Source: an uncultured Eubacteriaceae bacterium (GTDB taxonomy: Bacteria > Bacillota > Clostridia > Lachnospirales > CAG-274). From it: a DNA stretch of 64,000 nucleotides. This document shows, piece by piece, positions 8,394-16,789 of this stretch. How positions within the stretch are numbered: the stretch's first letter is position 1; every line of letters begins with the position of its first letter. The stretch spans positions 1 through 64,000 of the forward strand of contig CAMVJD010000005.1 in the NCBI GenBank assembly GCA_947167715.1. Reading direction: 5' to 3'. The notes beneath the pieces were generated by a model. The model was not told the DNA's origin. It saw only the letters and a program-made list of their open reading frames with translations, and did no database searches. Made by a program: the position numbers and the translations under genes.

Positions 8394-9764
8394 TTATTTG
8401 GATAAAAAACCGCTTATAAATATTATAACGATAAGCACGGGCAGCACAAAATTATAATAGTATTTCAGCCCTTTACTCATTTTGATGCCCTTGCCCTTAT
8501 TTACCTCTTTAATGTAATTATCAAAGCCCCAGCCAAATTTTGTGGTGCAGAAAAGCACATAAACAAGTGAGCCCAGGGGCAAAAGCAGGCTGCTTACAAT
8601 AAAGTCCTCGGAGTCGAGGATATCTCTTTTGCCTATTATATGTACATTTTTTAATACGTTATAGCCAAGCACGCAGGGCAGGCTTGCTATAAGCATAAAC
8701 ACAAGGTTTATCGCAACCGATCTCTTTCTGCTGATACCAAGGTTATCCATAAGGTTTGCAACAAGGTTTTCAAACACAGCCGTGACCGTGGAAAAGCTTG
8801 CAAATGTCATAAACAAAAAGAATAGCGCGCCCCATATCCTGCCGCCGCGCATATTTATAAAAACCTTCGGCAGGGTGATAAAAATAAGTGATGGTCCCTG
8901 GTCGGGCTGTACCCCATAGCTAAAGCAAGCAGGGAAAATTATTAGTCCCGAAAGCAGTGCAACAAAGGTGTCAAGCGCACATATTTTTACGGATTCACTT
9001 AAAAGAGTGTATTCATCCGACATATAGCTGCCCAATATCTCGATAGACGCAATACCTATGCTAAGCGTAAAAAACGCCTGGCTCATCGCGGCGGTCACCA
9101 CGTTTAAAAGCCCCGCCTCCCTTGCCCTTTCCCAATCGGGCAAAAGATAAAACTTAATGCCCTCGGCGGAGTTTTTAAGTGTCAGGCTGTTAAATGCCAG
9201 CACAATTATTAGCAGCAAAAGACCGCTCATCATAAATTTATTTACACGTTCAAGTCCCTTTTGAACGCCAAAACTTAAAACTGCAAAGCCAAGTATCACT
9301 ACTATTGCCATATATGCGCTCATTTCAAGCGGCGAATCGAGCATATCCCCGAAAATAAGGGGTATTGGGTCTGATTTTGCGTTTTGCAGTCCCGAAAAGG
9401 TGCCTGCCGAAAACTTACAGAAATACGCAAGCATCCAGCCTGCGACCGTTGTATAGTACATCATTAAAAGATAACAGCCTATAATGCAAAACCAGCCGTG
9501 TATATGCCATTTTTGCCCGGGCTTTTCAAGTGCCTTATAGCTTTTTACCGCGCTTTGGCGGCTTGCGCGGCCTATTGCAAGCTCCATTGTCATTGCGGGA
9601 AGCCCCATAAGCACCAAAAACAAAAGATAGAAAAGCACAAATACAGCACCGCCGCATTTTCCCGTAACGTAGGGAAATTTCCATACATTTCCTATACCTA
9701 TGGCACAGCCTGAGCTTACAAGTATAAAGCCAAGCCGCGAGCCAAAACCTTCGCGTTTGTTCAT
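8394..9764 (-). CDS. Sodium-dependent (NSS/SLC6-type) transporter
   Basis: This 456-residue integral membrane protein has about 11-12 hydrophobic segments. The first helix carries the NSS signature around the sodium and substrate site (GCAIGIGNVWKFPYVTGK, about residues 20-37), followed by PAMTMELAIGRAS in helix 2. Bacterial members import amino acids or related amines with sodium; the substrate cannot be read from sequence. The ATG at 9764 follows GGAAAT at a normal distance and is chosen over an upstream in-frame codon. A paralogue lies at 42224-43597, with the more usual GSAVGLGNIWRFPY motif. The gene is a single unit between terminators. Confidence 0.9.
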   Translation of the reverse strand: MNKREGFGSRLGFILVSSGCAIGIGNVWKFPYVTGKCGGAVFVLFYLLFLVLMGLPAMTMELAIGRASRQSAVKSYKALEKPGQKWHIHGWFCIIGCYLLMMYYTTVAGWMLAYFCKFSAGTFSGLQNAKSDPIPLIFGDMLDSPLEMSAYMAIVVILGFAVLSFGVQKGLERVNKFMMSGLLLLIIVLAFNSLTLKNSAEGIKFYLLPDWERAREAGLLNVVTAAMSQAFFTLSIGIASIEILGSYMSDEYTLLSESVKICALDTFVALLSGLIIFPACFSYGVQPDQGPSLIFITLPKVFINMRGGRIWGALFFLFMTFASFSTVTAVFENLVANLMDNLGISRKRSVAINLVFMLIASLPCVLGYNVLKNVHIIGKRDILDSEDFIVSSLLLPLGSLVYVLFCTTKFGWGFDNYIKEVNKGKGIKMSKGLKYYYNFVLPVLIVIIFISGFLSK

Positions 9765-9843
9765 ATTGATATTTCCTTTCGTATAATTAACCGACAAAGT
9801 CGTACTATAAAAGTTTGTATATCGCCGTTAAGCTATTACACTT

Positions 9844-10587
9844 TTAAAAATCCAGTTCTTTCTTTCGGAACAGCAGGTACGATAACAGCAGCGATACAAC
9901 ACAGACTTTTACAAGAGTCCATAAAAAGGTAAATATCGCAGGACCGCCGACAAGCTGAAGATCCACATTGGCACAGCTAATGGCGCCGGTAAATAAATGT
10001 CTGTCCGGATGCATAAATTTTATCACAGGCAGTTTTGTCAATATCCCTCCCGTGTTTTGTCCCGAAAAGATCATTAATACATCCGCTGCTGTTGCAAATG
10101 CTACATTTTTAGTCCAAAACAGAATTATCATAGACATTGTGGCATAGCCCAGCGATTTTATTGCGGCAGCGAAAATTTCACCGTACAGGAAGGTCGCTTG
10201 TGCACCTGTCATCTTTACGCCCACTATCAGGCCGGCAAATGTGACGAATAAAGCATACACTCCGAAGGAAATTAATGTAATGATCACACAGTCGGTAAAC
10301 TTGCAAATTAAAATTTTCAGCCGCGAAATGCCTCGGCCTATCAGACATTGCATGGAATTGGATGTAAACTCATCCGCGTACACACTGATATATATTACAA
10401 TGCCCAGTATGGTATCCACGGTATTAAGGCCCATTACCTGATTCGACACAAAATTAAATCCGTCGCAGGTGCCGCCCTTTGTATGTATGGCCCAAATCAG
10501 CGATATTATACAAGTAATTCCCAGAAAAAGCAGATAGGACCATTTTCTCAGTATTCTTTTTACATCGGCAAATATAAGATTTCTCAA
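9844..10587 (-). CDS. ABC transporter permease (ABC-2 type), second subunit
   Basis: This 247-residue protein has about six hydrophobic segments. It resembles the permeases of lantibiotic-immunity or bacitracin-type ABC systems and its N-terminus (LIFADVKRILRKWSY) is similar to that of the adjacent permease at 10584-11315, so the pair are paralogues. The two genes overlap by 4 bp (ATGA), which implies translational coupling. With the ATPase at 11312-12157 it forms a transporter with two different permeases. The substrate is unknown. It ends the operon that begins with the M13 peptidase. Confidence 0.75.
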   Translation of the reverse strand: MRNLIFADVKRILRKWSYLLFLGITCIISLIWAIHTKGGTCDGFNFVSNQVMGLNTVDTILGIVIYISVYADEFTSNSMQCLIGRGISRLKILICKFTDCVIITLISFGVYALFVTFAGLIVGVKMTGAQATFLYGEIFAAAIKSLGYATMSMIILFWTKNVAFATAADVLMIFSGQNTGGILTKLPVIKFMHPDRHLFTGAISCANVDLQLVGGPAIFTFLWTLVKVCVVSLLLSYLLFRKKELDF

Positions 10588-11315
10588 AAGTCAAACTCCT
10601 TTCTCCTGAAAAAAATTATCGTGATCACCAGTGCGGCGATGATATAGCCTGCGGCAGGTATAAGCTGCCATGCAAAGCCGCCTACTTCTATCCCCGTATA
10701 AGCCCAATCCAGCAAACCGTCAAAGGTATAATCGTATATGGAAAGTCCGGCAAAAAATTCTATTACCTTGAAAATAAATTTAAACATTACCGTAAAAGCC
10801 AAACACGAAATAACACCCAGCGCCGTAAAATTGCTTAAATACATTATCATAGCCGAAAAGGCAATATATCCCAAATGTCTTACCCATCTCAGACAGATAA
10901 AAATTATCAGATTTATTTTTTGAGAAGAGCTTAAAATTACAGATGTATTGTCGGATAAGCGATACAATATCCATACTGTGATAGCAATATATATCGCAGC
11001 CAACACTATTGCGGCATCCAGCAGCTTGGTCGCTATCAGCTTATCTCTTGTAATACCGTGACCCAATATACACTGCATTGATTTGGATGACAATTCGTGT
11101 GCAAATACGGCATAAAACACCGGAAACACTACAAACAAAGCCAGGGGAGCGCCATCGAATGCGGCCTGCACCCCGCTTATAAAGCCTATCGAGCCGTTGT
11201 TGATGACCCCCTCGTCTATCTTAAAATCTATATAAAACATAGCAATGAAAAGCCCGATATAGATGAGCCACATTCTGGATATACGCCTTATATCCGCTCT
11301 TAACAGATCTCTCAT
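10584..11315 (-). CDS. ABC transporter permease (ABC-2 type), first subunit
   Basis: This 243-residue membrane protein begins with LLRADIRRISRMWLIYIGLF and has about six membrane segments. A middle motif, MQCILGHGITRDKLIATKLL, mirrors MQCLIGRGISRLKILICKF in the neighbour, showing common origin. Each gene junction in this cluster is a 4-bp overlap with the ATPase upstream and the second permease downstream, so the three products are probably made in step. ABC-2 exporters of this shape often confer resistance to peptides or export small molecules; no substrate can be assigned here. Confidence 0.75.
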   Translation of the reverse strand: MRDLLRADIRRISRMWLIYIGLFIAMFYIDFKIDEGVINNGSIGFISGVQAAFDGAPLALFVVFPVFYAVFAHELSSKSMQCILGHGITRDKLIATKLLDAAIVLAAIYIAITVWILYRLSDNTSVILSSSQKINLIIFICLRWVRHLGYIAFSAMIMYLSNFTALGVISCLAFTVMFKFIFKVIEFFAGLSIYDYTFDGLLDWAYTGIEVGGFAWQLIPAAGYIIAALVITIIFFRRKEFDF

Positions 11316-12157
11316 TCCGCACTTCCTCCGATAAGTTCAAAATAGTAATCCTCCAAGGTGACCTTCTCCTTGCTCTCCTTAAGGATATTTATCCCATTTT
11401 CGGAGAGGACCCTTCTCGCCTTTTCCACATCGTCCAGCGAGACCGTAAGCTCCACCTCCGGACGTTTTACGGAAAGCTCCTCCTGCGTTATCTCCTTTGC
11501 AATTATGCCCTCGTGAACAATGCCGAAGCGGTCTGCCGTATTCTCCAATTCTCCGAGAATATGGCTTGATACTATTACCGTCATACCGAATTCGTCGCGG
11601 AAACGCTTTATCATATGACGTATATCGGCAATACCCTGCGGGTCAAGTCCGTTGGTGGGCTCGTCAAGGATAAGTATTTCGGGGTTTCCGAGTATGGCAT
11701 TTCCTATGCCCAAACGCTGCTTCATACCAAGAGAATATCCTTTGGCCTTTTGCTTTTCCTTTCCGTTGGTAAGACCGACAATTTCCAGCACACGATTCAC
11801 TTCTTCCTTAAGCTTGCGTCCCGACAAGCCCTTTGCCGCCGCATAATACTCCAGATTCGCTTTTCCGGAAAGATATCCATAAAAATTTGAACCTACAAAA
11901 AAACCGATCTTCGACCTGTTCGCAAATAATTCCTTTCGGTTTTTTGAGCCGCATATCGAAACCGTTCCCGTTGTAAACTCCGAAAGCCCCAATATCATTT
12001 TAAAGATAGTTGTTTTGCCTGCACCGTTTTTGCCTATCAGACCGTATATATCGCCCTTGTTTACCTGCATTGTGACGCCCTTTAACACGGCATGCTTTCC
12101 GTAGCTTTTTTGTATATTTTCCAGCCTGATAGCTGCATTTTCTTCAGTTGTTCCCAT
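11312..12157 (-). CDS. ABC transporter ATP-binding protein
   Basis: The product has 281 residues. Walker A is GLIGKNGAGKTT (about residues 36-47), the ABC signature is YSLGMKQRLGIG, and Walker B with the D-loop is ILILDEPTNGLDPQG. The C-terminal extension is the 60-residue domain common in bacitracin (BcrA) and lantibiotic-immunity ATPases. It powers the two permeases encoded immediately downstream and starts 12 bp after the M13 peptidase stop, so all four genes look like one operon. Confidence 0.9.
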   Translation of the reverse strand: MGTTEENAAIRLENIQKSYGKHAVLKGVTMQVNKGDIYGLIGKNGAGKTTIFKMILGLSEFTTGTVSICGSKNRKELFANRSKIGFFVGSNFYGYLSGKANLEYYAAAKGLSGRKLKEEVNRVLEIVGLTNGKEKQKAKGYSLGMKQRLGIGNAILGNPEILILDEPTNGLDPQGIADIRHMIKRFRDEFGMTVIVSSHILGELENTADRFGIVHEGIIAKEITQEELSVKRPEVELTVSLDDVEKARRVLSENGINILKESKEKVTLEDYYFELIGGSAE

Positions 12158-12169
12158 TATTTTTCTCCT

Positions 12170-14269
12170 TTACCATACATTCACTCTTGACTCCGGTGCC
12201 AGATACATTCCGTCTCCCGGCTTTATATCGTAAGTTTTGATAAACTCGTCAAATTGTTGAAGCGTAATATTTATCCTGTGAAACGCCAAAGGATGCTCGT
12301 CTGTTTTTATGAACATCAATTCCGTCTGCTCGGTCGTCTGCTCTGCCCATAATGCCGCATACGCCCTGAAAAATGCATCATAATCAAAATCGGGCATATC
12401 CTTTGCCATATATAACAGGGCTTTTATACCGCCCATATCGGCAATAGCCTCATCCTTTACGTTTTCTCCGTTCACCTTTTGCTGACCCGGTATCGGTCTT
12501 GCAAGAGCAAAATAGCCTGCTACCTTCGCCGCTCTCTCGTCCAGATGCGCCCTGTCCTCCAAAGTCATCCAATCCGTCTGATCGCCGTTGTTGTCATACG
12601 CACATCCGTTTGAATCAAACTTTGAGCCGTGTGAATCAAAGCCGTGCGACATTTCGTGTCCTATTATCGAGCCGATACTGCCTGCCAGCTGTTCAAACGA
12701 CATATCATCGTCAAACAGTACATCCGATATTGCTAACCAGCCTGCCGTGATATAAATTGCATTTTGATTGGGATAATAGACACAGTTTGCCTCGGTCGTA
12801 GCAAAAACCCCCGTATTATATATATCCCAGAAGTTTCTGTCCCATTTGGGATCACCGCTTTTTTCGGCTATGTGCGCGTTCATAACAAGCTTTGCCTGTG
12901 CAACCGCATCGACCAGCGTACCGCCCTCTTCGTAAGATTTAACATCGGCGTCGGAATAATCGGCGGTATTATCGGGTCTTACAACCTTGACAGCCATATT
13001 ATCCAGCTTTTCTATTGCGGCAGCCTTTGTTTCCTCCGACAGCCACTCCTCTTCACCGATCATTTTCTTATATGATACTATTAAGCTATCTGCCAAAGTC
13101 TTTATCTCGTCTACCCTTTCATCGTCCGGAAAATATTTTTCAAGGTACAGCGTACTCACAGCAGGAGAAAAGCCCGTCATAGGGAGCAATTCCAAAAAGA
13201 TATCTTCATCATCAAAATCGCTGCTTTCCAATATCTTTTCAAAGGCTTCTCTGTCAAGATAGTATTTTATTTCGTTTATGGTCTGTACTATAAAAAATGA
13301 TTTGATATCATCAAGATGCGCTTCATCGTATATCGACGAAAGTGAGCTAAGGTATTGACAGTCTACATTAAAGCTGTCGCATTTATCATAGCCCCTGCTG
13401 TCAAGTATCTCAAAAAGAGGGTAGTCTCCTGCATAGCCTGACAATCCCGTTCTGTTGTTTTGAACTATGTTAAACATCTCGGCCGCGCCGTACAGATCCT
13501 CACATACATTTCTTGCAAGAAAGGTCTCTATTTTGTAATTGCCTTTCAATACGGCTTTGATATCCTTGTCGGAATAGCCCAATCTGTTCAAAAAGTAATA
13601 TATTTGCTCGTCCGACCTTTCTTTTGCTTGTAGGGCCATTGCATCAAAGCTTATATAGGCCTCCTTGGAGCCCAATGAAAATGTCGGGGCCTTAAGTGCA
13701 AGCGTGCTTCTGTCGGGATACTGAAGCTGTGCCTCTACATCCTTTGGCATAAGAAAGCCAAGTCCAAACGGGTTTTTCTCCAAGCTTCCCTGAAATTTTG
13801 TAAGCTCGTCTACAGAGGATATCTCTTCAATATACGAAACATACTTTTTAAGCGGCTCCACGCCCAGCTTGTTCCTTTCGTCCCAATCAAGCGCCAACGC
13901 TTTAAAAGCCCTGAACTTTTCCGCATTTGCTCCCTCAATGGTCTTGTCATCCGACAGTTCCTTAATTCTTTTACCTATCAGCTCTGCGGTGGCATAGCGT
14001 AAATTTTTTTCCGGCAAGCTGTTTTCCGGAAGTGAGGATATCATATAGTCACGGTTGACAGCCGCCGCAAAATCATCCTGCAGGCGTATATCGTCCTCTG
14101 CCTTTACCGCCCCGATTATATCGGAATCCACCCATTTGCCGCCGCCGGGTGTACCCGACAGGTCTGTACTTCCGCCGTCGTTTTCACAGCCAGTCGAAAT
14201 AAGCATAAGCGAAGCTGCCAATATCGCTGCTGTGGCTTTTTTGATACTTTTAAAATTTTTTCCTTTCAT
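12170..14269 (-). CDS. M13 (neprilysin-type) metallopeptidase lipoprotein
   Basis: This roughly 699-residue protein begins with a signal peptide and lipobox (LISTGC), so the enzyme should sit on the outer face of the membrane. The catalytic half holds IIGHEMSHGFD with the HExxH zinc motif and DEAIADMGG with the third ligand, both diagnostic of M13/PepO endopeptidases. The usual NAYY substrate motif is replaced by NCVYY. M13 enzymes cut short peptides, and this one is first in an operon with a peptide-type ABC transporter, so processing or detoxifying an external peptide is plausible. ATG 14269 is chosen because AAAGGAA lies six bases upstream, whereas ATG 14275 overlaps that site. Confidence 0.88.
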   Translation of the reverse strand: MKGKNFKSIKKATAAILAASLMLISTGCENDGGSTDLSGTPGGGKWVDSDIIGAVKAEDDIRLQDDFAAAVNRDYMISSLPENSLPEKNLRYATAELIGKRIKELSDDKTIEGANAEKFRAFKALALDWDERNKLGVEPLKKYVSYIEEISSVDELTKFQGSLEKNPFGLGFLMPKDVEAQLQYPDRSTLALKAPTFSLGSKEAYISFDAMALQAKERSDEQIYYFLNRLGYSDKDIKAVLKGNYKIETFLARNVCEDLYGAAEMFNIVQNNRTGLSGYAGDYPLFEILDSRGYDKCDSFNVDCQYLSSLSSIYDEAHLDDIKSFFIVQTINEIKYYLDREAFEKILESSDFDDEDIFLELLPMTGFSPAVSTLYLEKYFPDDERVDEIKTLADSLIVSYKKMIGEEEWLSEETKAAAIEKLDNMAVKVVRPDNTADYSDADVKSYEEGGTLVDAVAQAKLVMNAHIAEKSGDPKWDRNFWDIYNTGVFATTEANCVYYPNQNAIYITAGWLAISDVLFDDDMSFEQLAGSIGSIIGHEMSHGFDSHGSKFDSNGCAYDNNGDQTDWMTLEDRAHLDERAAKVAGYFALARPIPGQQKVNGENVKDEAIADMGGIKALLYMAKDMPDFDYDAFFRAYAALWAEQTTEQTELMFIKTDEHPLAFHRINITLQQFDEFIKTYDIKPGDGMYLAPESRVNVW

Positions 14270-14523
14270 AACCATTCCTTTTTCCTTGTCCTATGGATAA
14301 AATAACAAAATACCCACAAAGGGTATAAATATCTATAATTATACTCCTAAAAAGCAAATTTTGCAAGAGCTAATGTTTTTTTGAGACTCTTTATCCGATG
14401 TCGCAATATGTCAGTTTATAATTTAGATGTATAATATAATAAAAAAACTGTACATTGCTTTATTAACGGTCATATAACTTTTAATATTCAATTATTTTTT
14501 CTGTCTTATAAGTAGGAAAAAGG

Positions 14524-15032
14524 ATGAAATCCAAATTAAGAAGAATTGTAATGCAGACTGCTGCCATATCAACTGCGGCGGTCATAAAAAATCTTACCGT
14601 AGAGGGCACCGTGACGTCGGGCCGGGAATATGCTGCGGGTCTTGTGGGCTTTTCGGAAGCGACTGCCGACGGACAGACAAATACCATTGAGAACTGTACG
14701 GTAAGCGCTGCCGTTACCAATCCCGCAACAAGCGGCAACTGTCATATGGGCGGTCTTGTGGCATATGCGTGGAGTGTGCTGAATATTGAAAAGAGCAGAA
14801 ACTGCAATGTCGATATTAAGGGCTGTGTATTTGACGGCAAAATGCTTACCACAAACGGCACAACACACTGTTTCGGGCAGACCGACCTGTGATACGGTGA
14901 TAGCAATTATGGCAAAAACTCATTTCGGCTGCGGTGTGGGGCTTGATGATATTGTTTTCACCAAAATACCCCTTTTGGGTGATGCAGACCTTGACGGCGA
15001 GGTCACCGATAAGGATGCGGCGCTTGTGCTTA
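14524..15032 (+). pseudogene. Broken GLUG-repeat/dockerin surface protein
   Basis: A signal-like start (MKSKLRRIVMQTAA) almost identical in style to that of the SLH protein at 18082 is fused directly to repeats of GLUG type (NLTVEGTVTSG, YAAGLVGFSEA, GGLVAYAW). The frame closes at 14890. A second frame then gives GLDDIVF and one dockerin F-hand (GDADLDGEVTDKDAALVLK). The second F-hand is missing because the palindromic repeat starting at 15033 begins there. The gene has therefore suffered an internal deletion, a frameshift and an end replacement. GLUG repeats occur in surface adhesins and dockerins tether to scaffolds; no product should be functional. Confidence 0.65.
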
Positions 15033-15323
15033 AACAAACTAAGGAAGTCCCCCGCTTCTAAAGCGGGGGTGCTTACTTAAAATTCAGTGGGTCAGCACTT
15101 TTGCTGCGCAAAAGCCAGGCAAAGCCTGTCCGCATCTATCTTTGCGGTGCAATGTCCAAGCTCCCACTGAATTTGGAATTGCTTGCAATTCCGTTGGTTA
15201 TGAGTTATGGCGTAACACGCCAAAGGCGTGTATAGCCTACAGAGGATGAGCCTGTACGCGCTTGTCGCGCGTTTCGACTTCTGTAGCAGAAATTTATTTC
15301 TGCGGAATACGAATATCATTGAC
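15033..15323. repeat. Palindrome-cluster repeat, long copy (E1)
   Basis: A chain of separate hairpins: CCCCCGCTT/AAGCGGGGG, AAATTCAGTGGG/CCCACTGAATTT, GGAATTGC/GCAATTCC and GCAGAAAT/ATTTCTGC. The same chain with the same outer ends occurs at 29013-29167. This copy is 136 bp longer, through two inserts of further hairpins at about 15095-15154 and 15211-15286. The inserts contain a 29-base module (15248-15276) found twice at 58.7 kb and a 20-base module (15129-15148) found at 39.9 kb. The outermost hairpin resembles ends of IS200/IS605-type elements, but no transposase gene is present. Confidence 0.7.
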
Positions 15324-15726
15324 CACCGTAATATCTGCGGAAGAAGACAGGGACAGAACACGGCGAATATACAGAGATTGGCAGAGTATGGAAGATAATT
15401 CCTCGCAAAAAGAGATTTACCGCATAAGAAACTACAAAGAAATCTATAAATATCAGCGTGCGGAGGCAGTTCTCAACCATTACAAGCTGACCGACCCCGT
15501 TTTGCTTGATTTGCGTGAAAGAAATCAACGTGTTCGGCTGCATAATGAAAATATGGAAGAATATAAAAAGAAGCTGCAAGATGCACAAGACGATTTACGT
15601 CAATATGAAATATTGTACGAAAATCTACGGTATATTGCGGGAGAAAAGCCCGAAATTGAGAAAGATACTCCCAAAATCAAGGAAGAACGTACAACAAGGC
15701 GGTCATATAACTGTTGGGACAGATAA
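15324..15726 (+). pseudogene. Coiled-coil protein fragment, possibly mobilization-related
   Basis: An open frame with no start of its own runs from the edge of the repeat to a stop at 15724-15726. It translates to a charged helical segment (YKEIYKYQRAEAVLNHYKLT, then a coiled coil to YENLRYIAGEKPE). Similar helical tails occur on relaxases and related mobilization proteins, but I cannot name the family. It is probably the 3' end of a gene truncated by the event that placed the repeat here. Confidence 0.35.
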
Positions 15727-15745
15727 AAAATCTCCCGAAATTTCC

Positions 15746-15774
15746 TTGCAATATTCAAATATATGGGGTATAAT
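15746..15774 (+). promoter_or_regulatory. Sigma-A-type promoter for the repeat array and TA genes
   Basis: TTGCAA and TATAAT are separated by exactly 17 bp. Transcription would start near 15781, the first base of the 73-bp tandem repeats, so the array would be transcribed as the leader of the toxin-antitoxin message. Confidence 0.6.
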
Positions 15775-15780
15775 ATAAAT

Positions 15781-16072
15781 GGTAAGAGAATAAAAAACTT
15801 GTTTTTTAGGCTCGCCCCATTTAGTGCCGTAAAATCACAGATTTTGCGGTAGTGGTAAGAGAATAAAAAACCTGTTTTTTAGGCTCGCCCCATTTAGTGC
15901 CGTAAAATCACAGATTTTGCGGCAGTGGTAAGAGAATAAAAAACTTGTTTTTTAGGCTCGCCCCATTTAGCGCCGTAAAATCACAGATTTTGCGGCAGTG
16001 GTAAGAGAATAAAAAAACTGTTTTTTAGTCTCGCCCCATTTAGTGCCGTAAAATCACAGATTTTGCGGCAGC
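15781..16072 (+). repeat. Four tandem 73-bp repeats with paired hairpins
   Basis: The copies start at 15781, 15854, 15927 and 16000, an exact 73-bp period with no spacers and only a few substitutions. Each unit has two inverted repeats: TAAAAAACTTGTTTTTTA (varied at the loop in copies 2 and 4) and GCCGTAAAATC/GATTTTGCGGC, which forms an 11-bp RNA stem if one U-G pair is allowed. In copy 1 the final base also keeps a G-U pair. Conserved period and pairing suggest that the RNA structure matters. The array sits between a good promoter and the toxin-antitoxin genes. It is not a CRISPR array. Confidence 0.9.
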
Positions 16073-16118
16073 AGAAAACTTGATGCGATTATAAGACAAT
16101 TATACAGAGGTGAGAAAA

Positions 16119-16289
16119 ATGGCAGTACAAACAATAAAAACCACACCTTTAAAACCACGTTCAAAAGCTGAAATGAGCGAAGAAGAATTTAATAAAATGT
16201 TGACTATAGGCTTGGCACAGGCAAAAGCGGGAATAGGCAGACCGCTTGACGAAGCTATGACTATCTTGGAAGAAAGTATCGGTCAATGA
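16119..16289 (+). CDS. Putative antitoxin of a RelE/ParE pair
   Basis: This 56-residue protein (MAVQTIKTTPLKPRSKAEMS onward) has the size and position of a type II antitoxin: a basic start and an amphipathic, acidic C-terminal half (GRPLDEAMTILEE) suited to wrapping a toxin. A GAGGTGAG ribosome binding site precedes it. Its TGA overlaps the toxin ATG by 4 bp, the standard coupling of such pairs. The exact antitoxin family is not certain. It lies 46 bp after the 73-bp repeat array. Confidence 0.65.
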   Translation: MAVQTIKTTPLKPRSKAEMSEEEFNKMLTIGLAQAKAGIGRPLDEAMTILEESIGQ

Positions 16290-16621
16290 AAAGTTATAAA
16301 ATAAAAGTTACCGATTATGCCTTGCACCAAATGCAGGAAATCGTTGACTACATATCAATAGAATTGTTATCGCCCGATACCGCAAGAAGATGGATGAAAA
16401 GATTAAACAAAGCCTTATCTTCCTTATCGCAAATGCCCGACATAACACCGCCTGTTGATGAAGAACCTTTTCATAGCGAGGGTGTGCGGAAAATTTTGCA
16501 CGAAAATTATTATGCCTATTATTATATTAACGAAGATACCAACACCGTATGGATAATTGCTGTTGTTTATACAGGTATGGATCAGGCGGAACAGTTAAAG
16601 CAAATACCACCGCATAAATGA
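16286..16621 (+). CDS. RelE/ParE-superfamily toxin
   Basis: This 111-residue protein has the RelE/ParE fold pattern: an N-terminal strand (YKIKVTDYA), a two-helix hairpin (LHQMQEIVDYISIEL and TARRWMKRLNKALSSLSQMP), then a beta-sheet with VRKILHENYYAYYYINED and VWIIAVVYTGMD. RelE members cut mRNA on the ribosome and ParE members poison gyrase; this sequence alone does not separate them. Translation is coupled to the upstream antitoxin and a terminator follows 9 bp after the stop. Confidence 0.8.
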   Translation: MKSYKIKVTDYALHQMQEIVDYISIELLSPDTARRWMKRLNKALSSLSQMPDITPPVDEEPFHSEGVRKILHENYYAYYYINEDTNTVWIIAVVYTGMDQAEQLKQIPPHK

Positions 16622-16630
16622 TACACTATC

Positions 16631-16672
16631 CCCTGCATAGCAGATGTAATTCTGTTATGCAGGAGATTTTTT
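16631..16672 (+). terminator. Terminator of the toxin-antitoxin operon
   Basis: CCTGCATAGCAG and CTGTTATGCAGG form a long stem followed by GATTTTTTATTTT. Confidence 0.75.
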
Positions 16673-16789
16673 ATTTTGTCCCAAAATCTCGGTGCAAAAA
16701 AGTTTTATGCCTTTTTATGTGTAACTGTATTGTAAAATGGATACGATATTAAAACATCCCGAAATATCGGGGCGAAAGGGGCTAAAAAT

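Noticed and set aside
15781-16072. CRISPR array
   Set aside because: The 73-bp units abut each other without unique spacers, and no cas gene is nearby.
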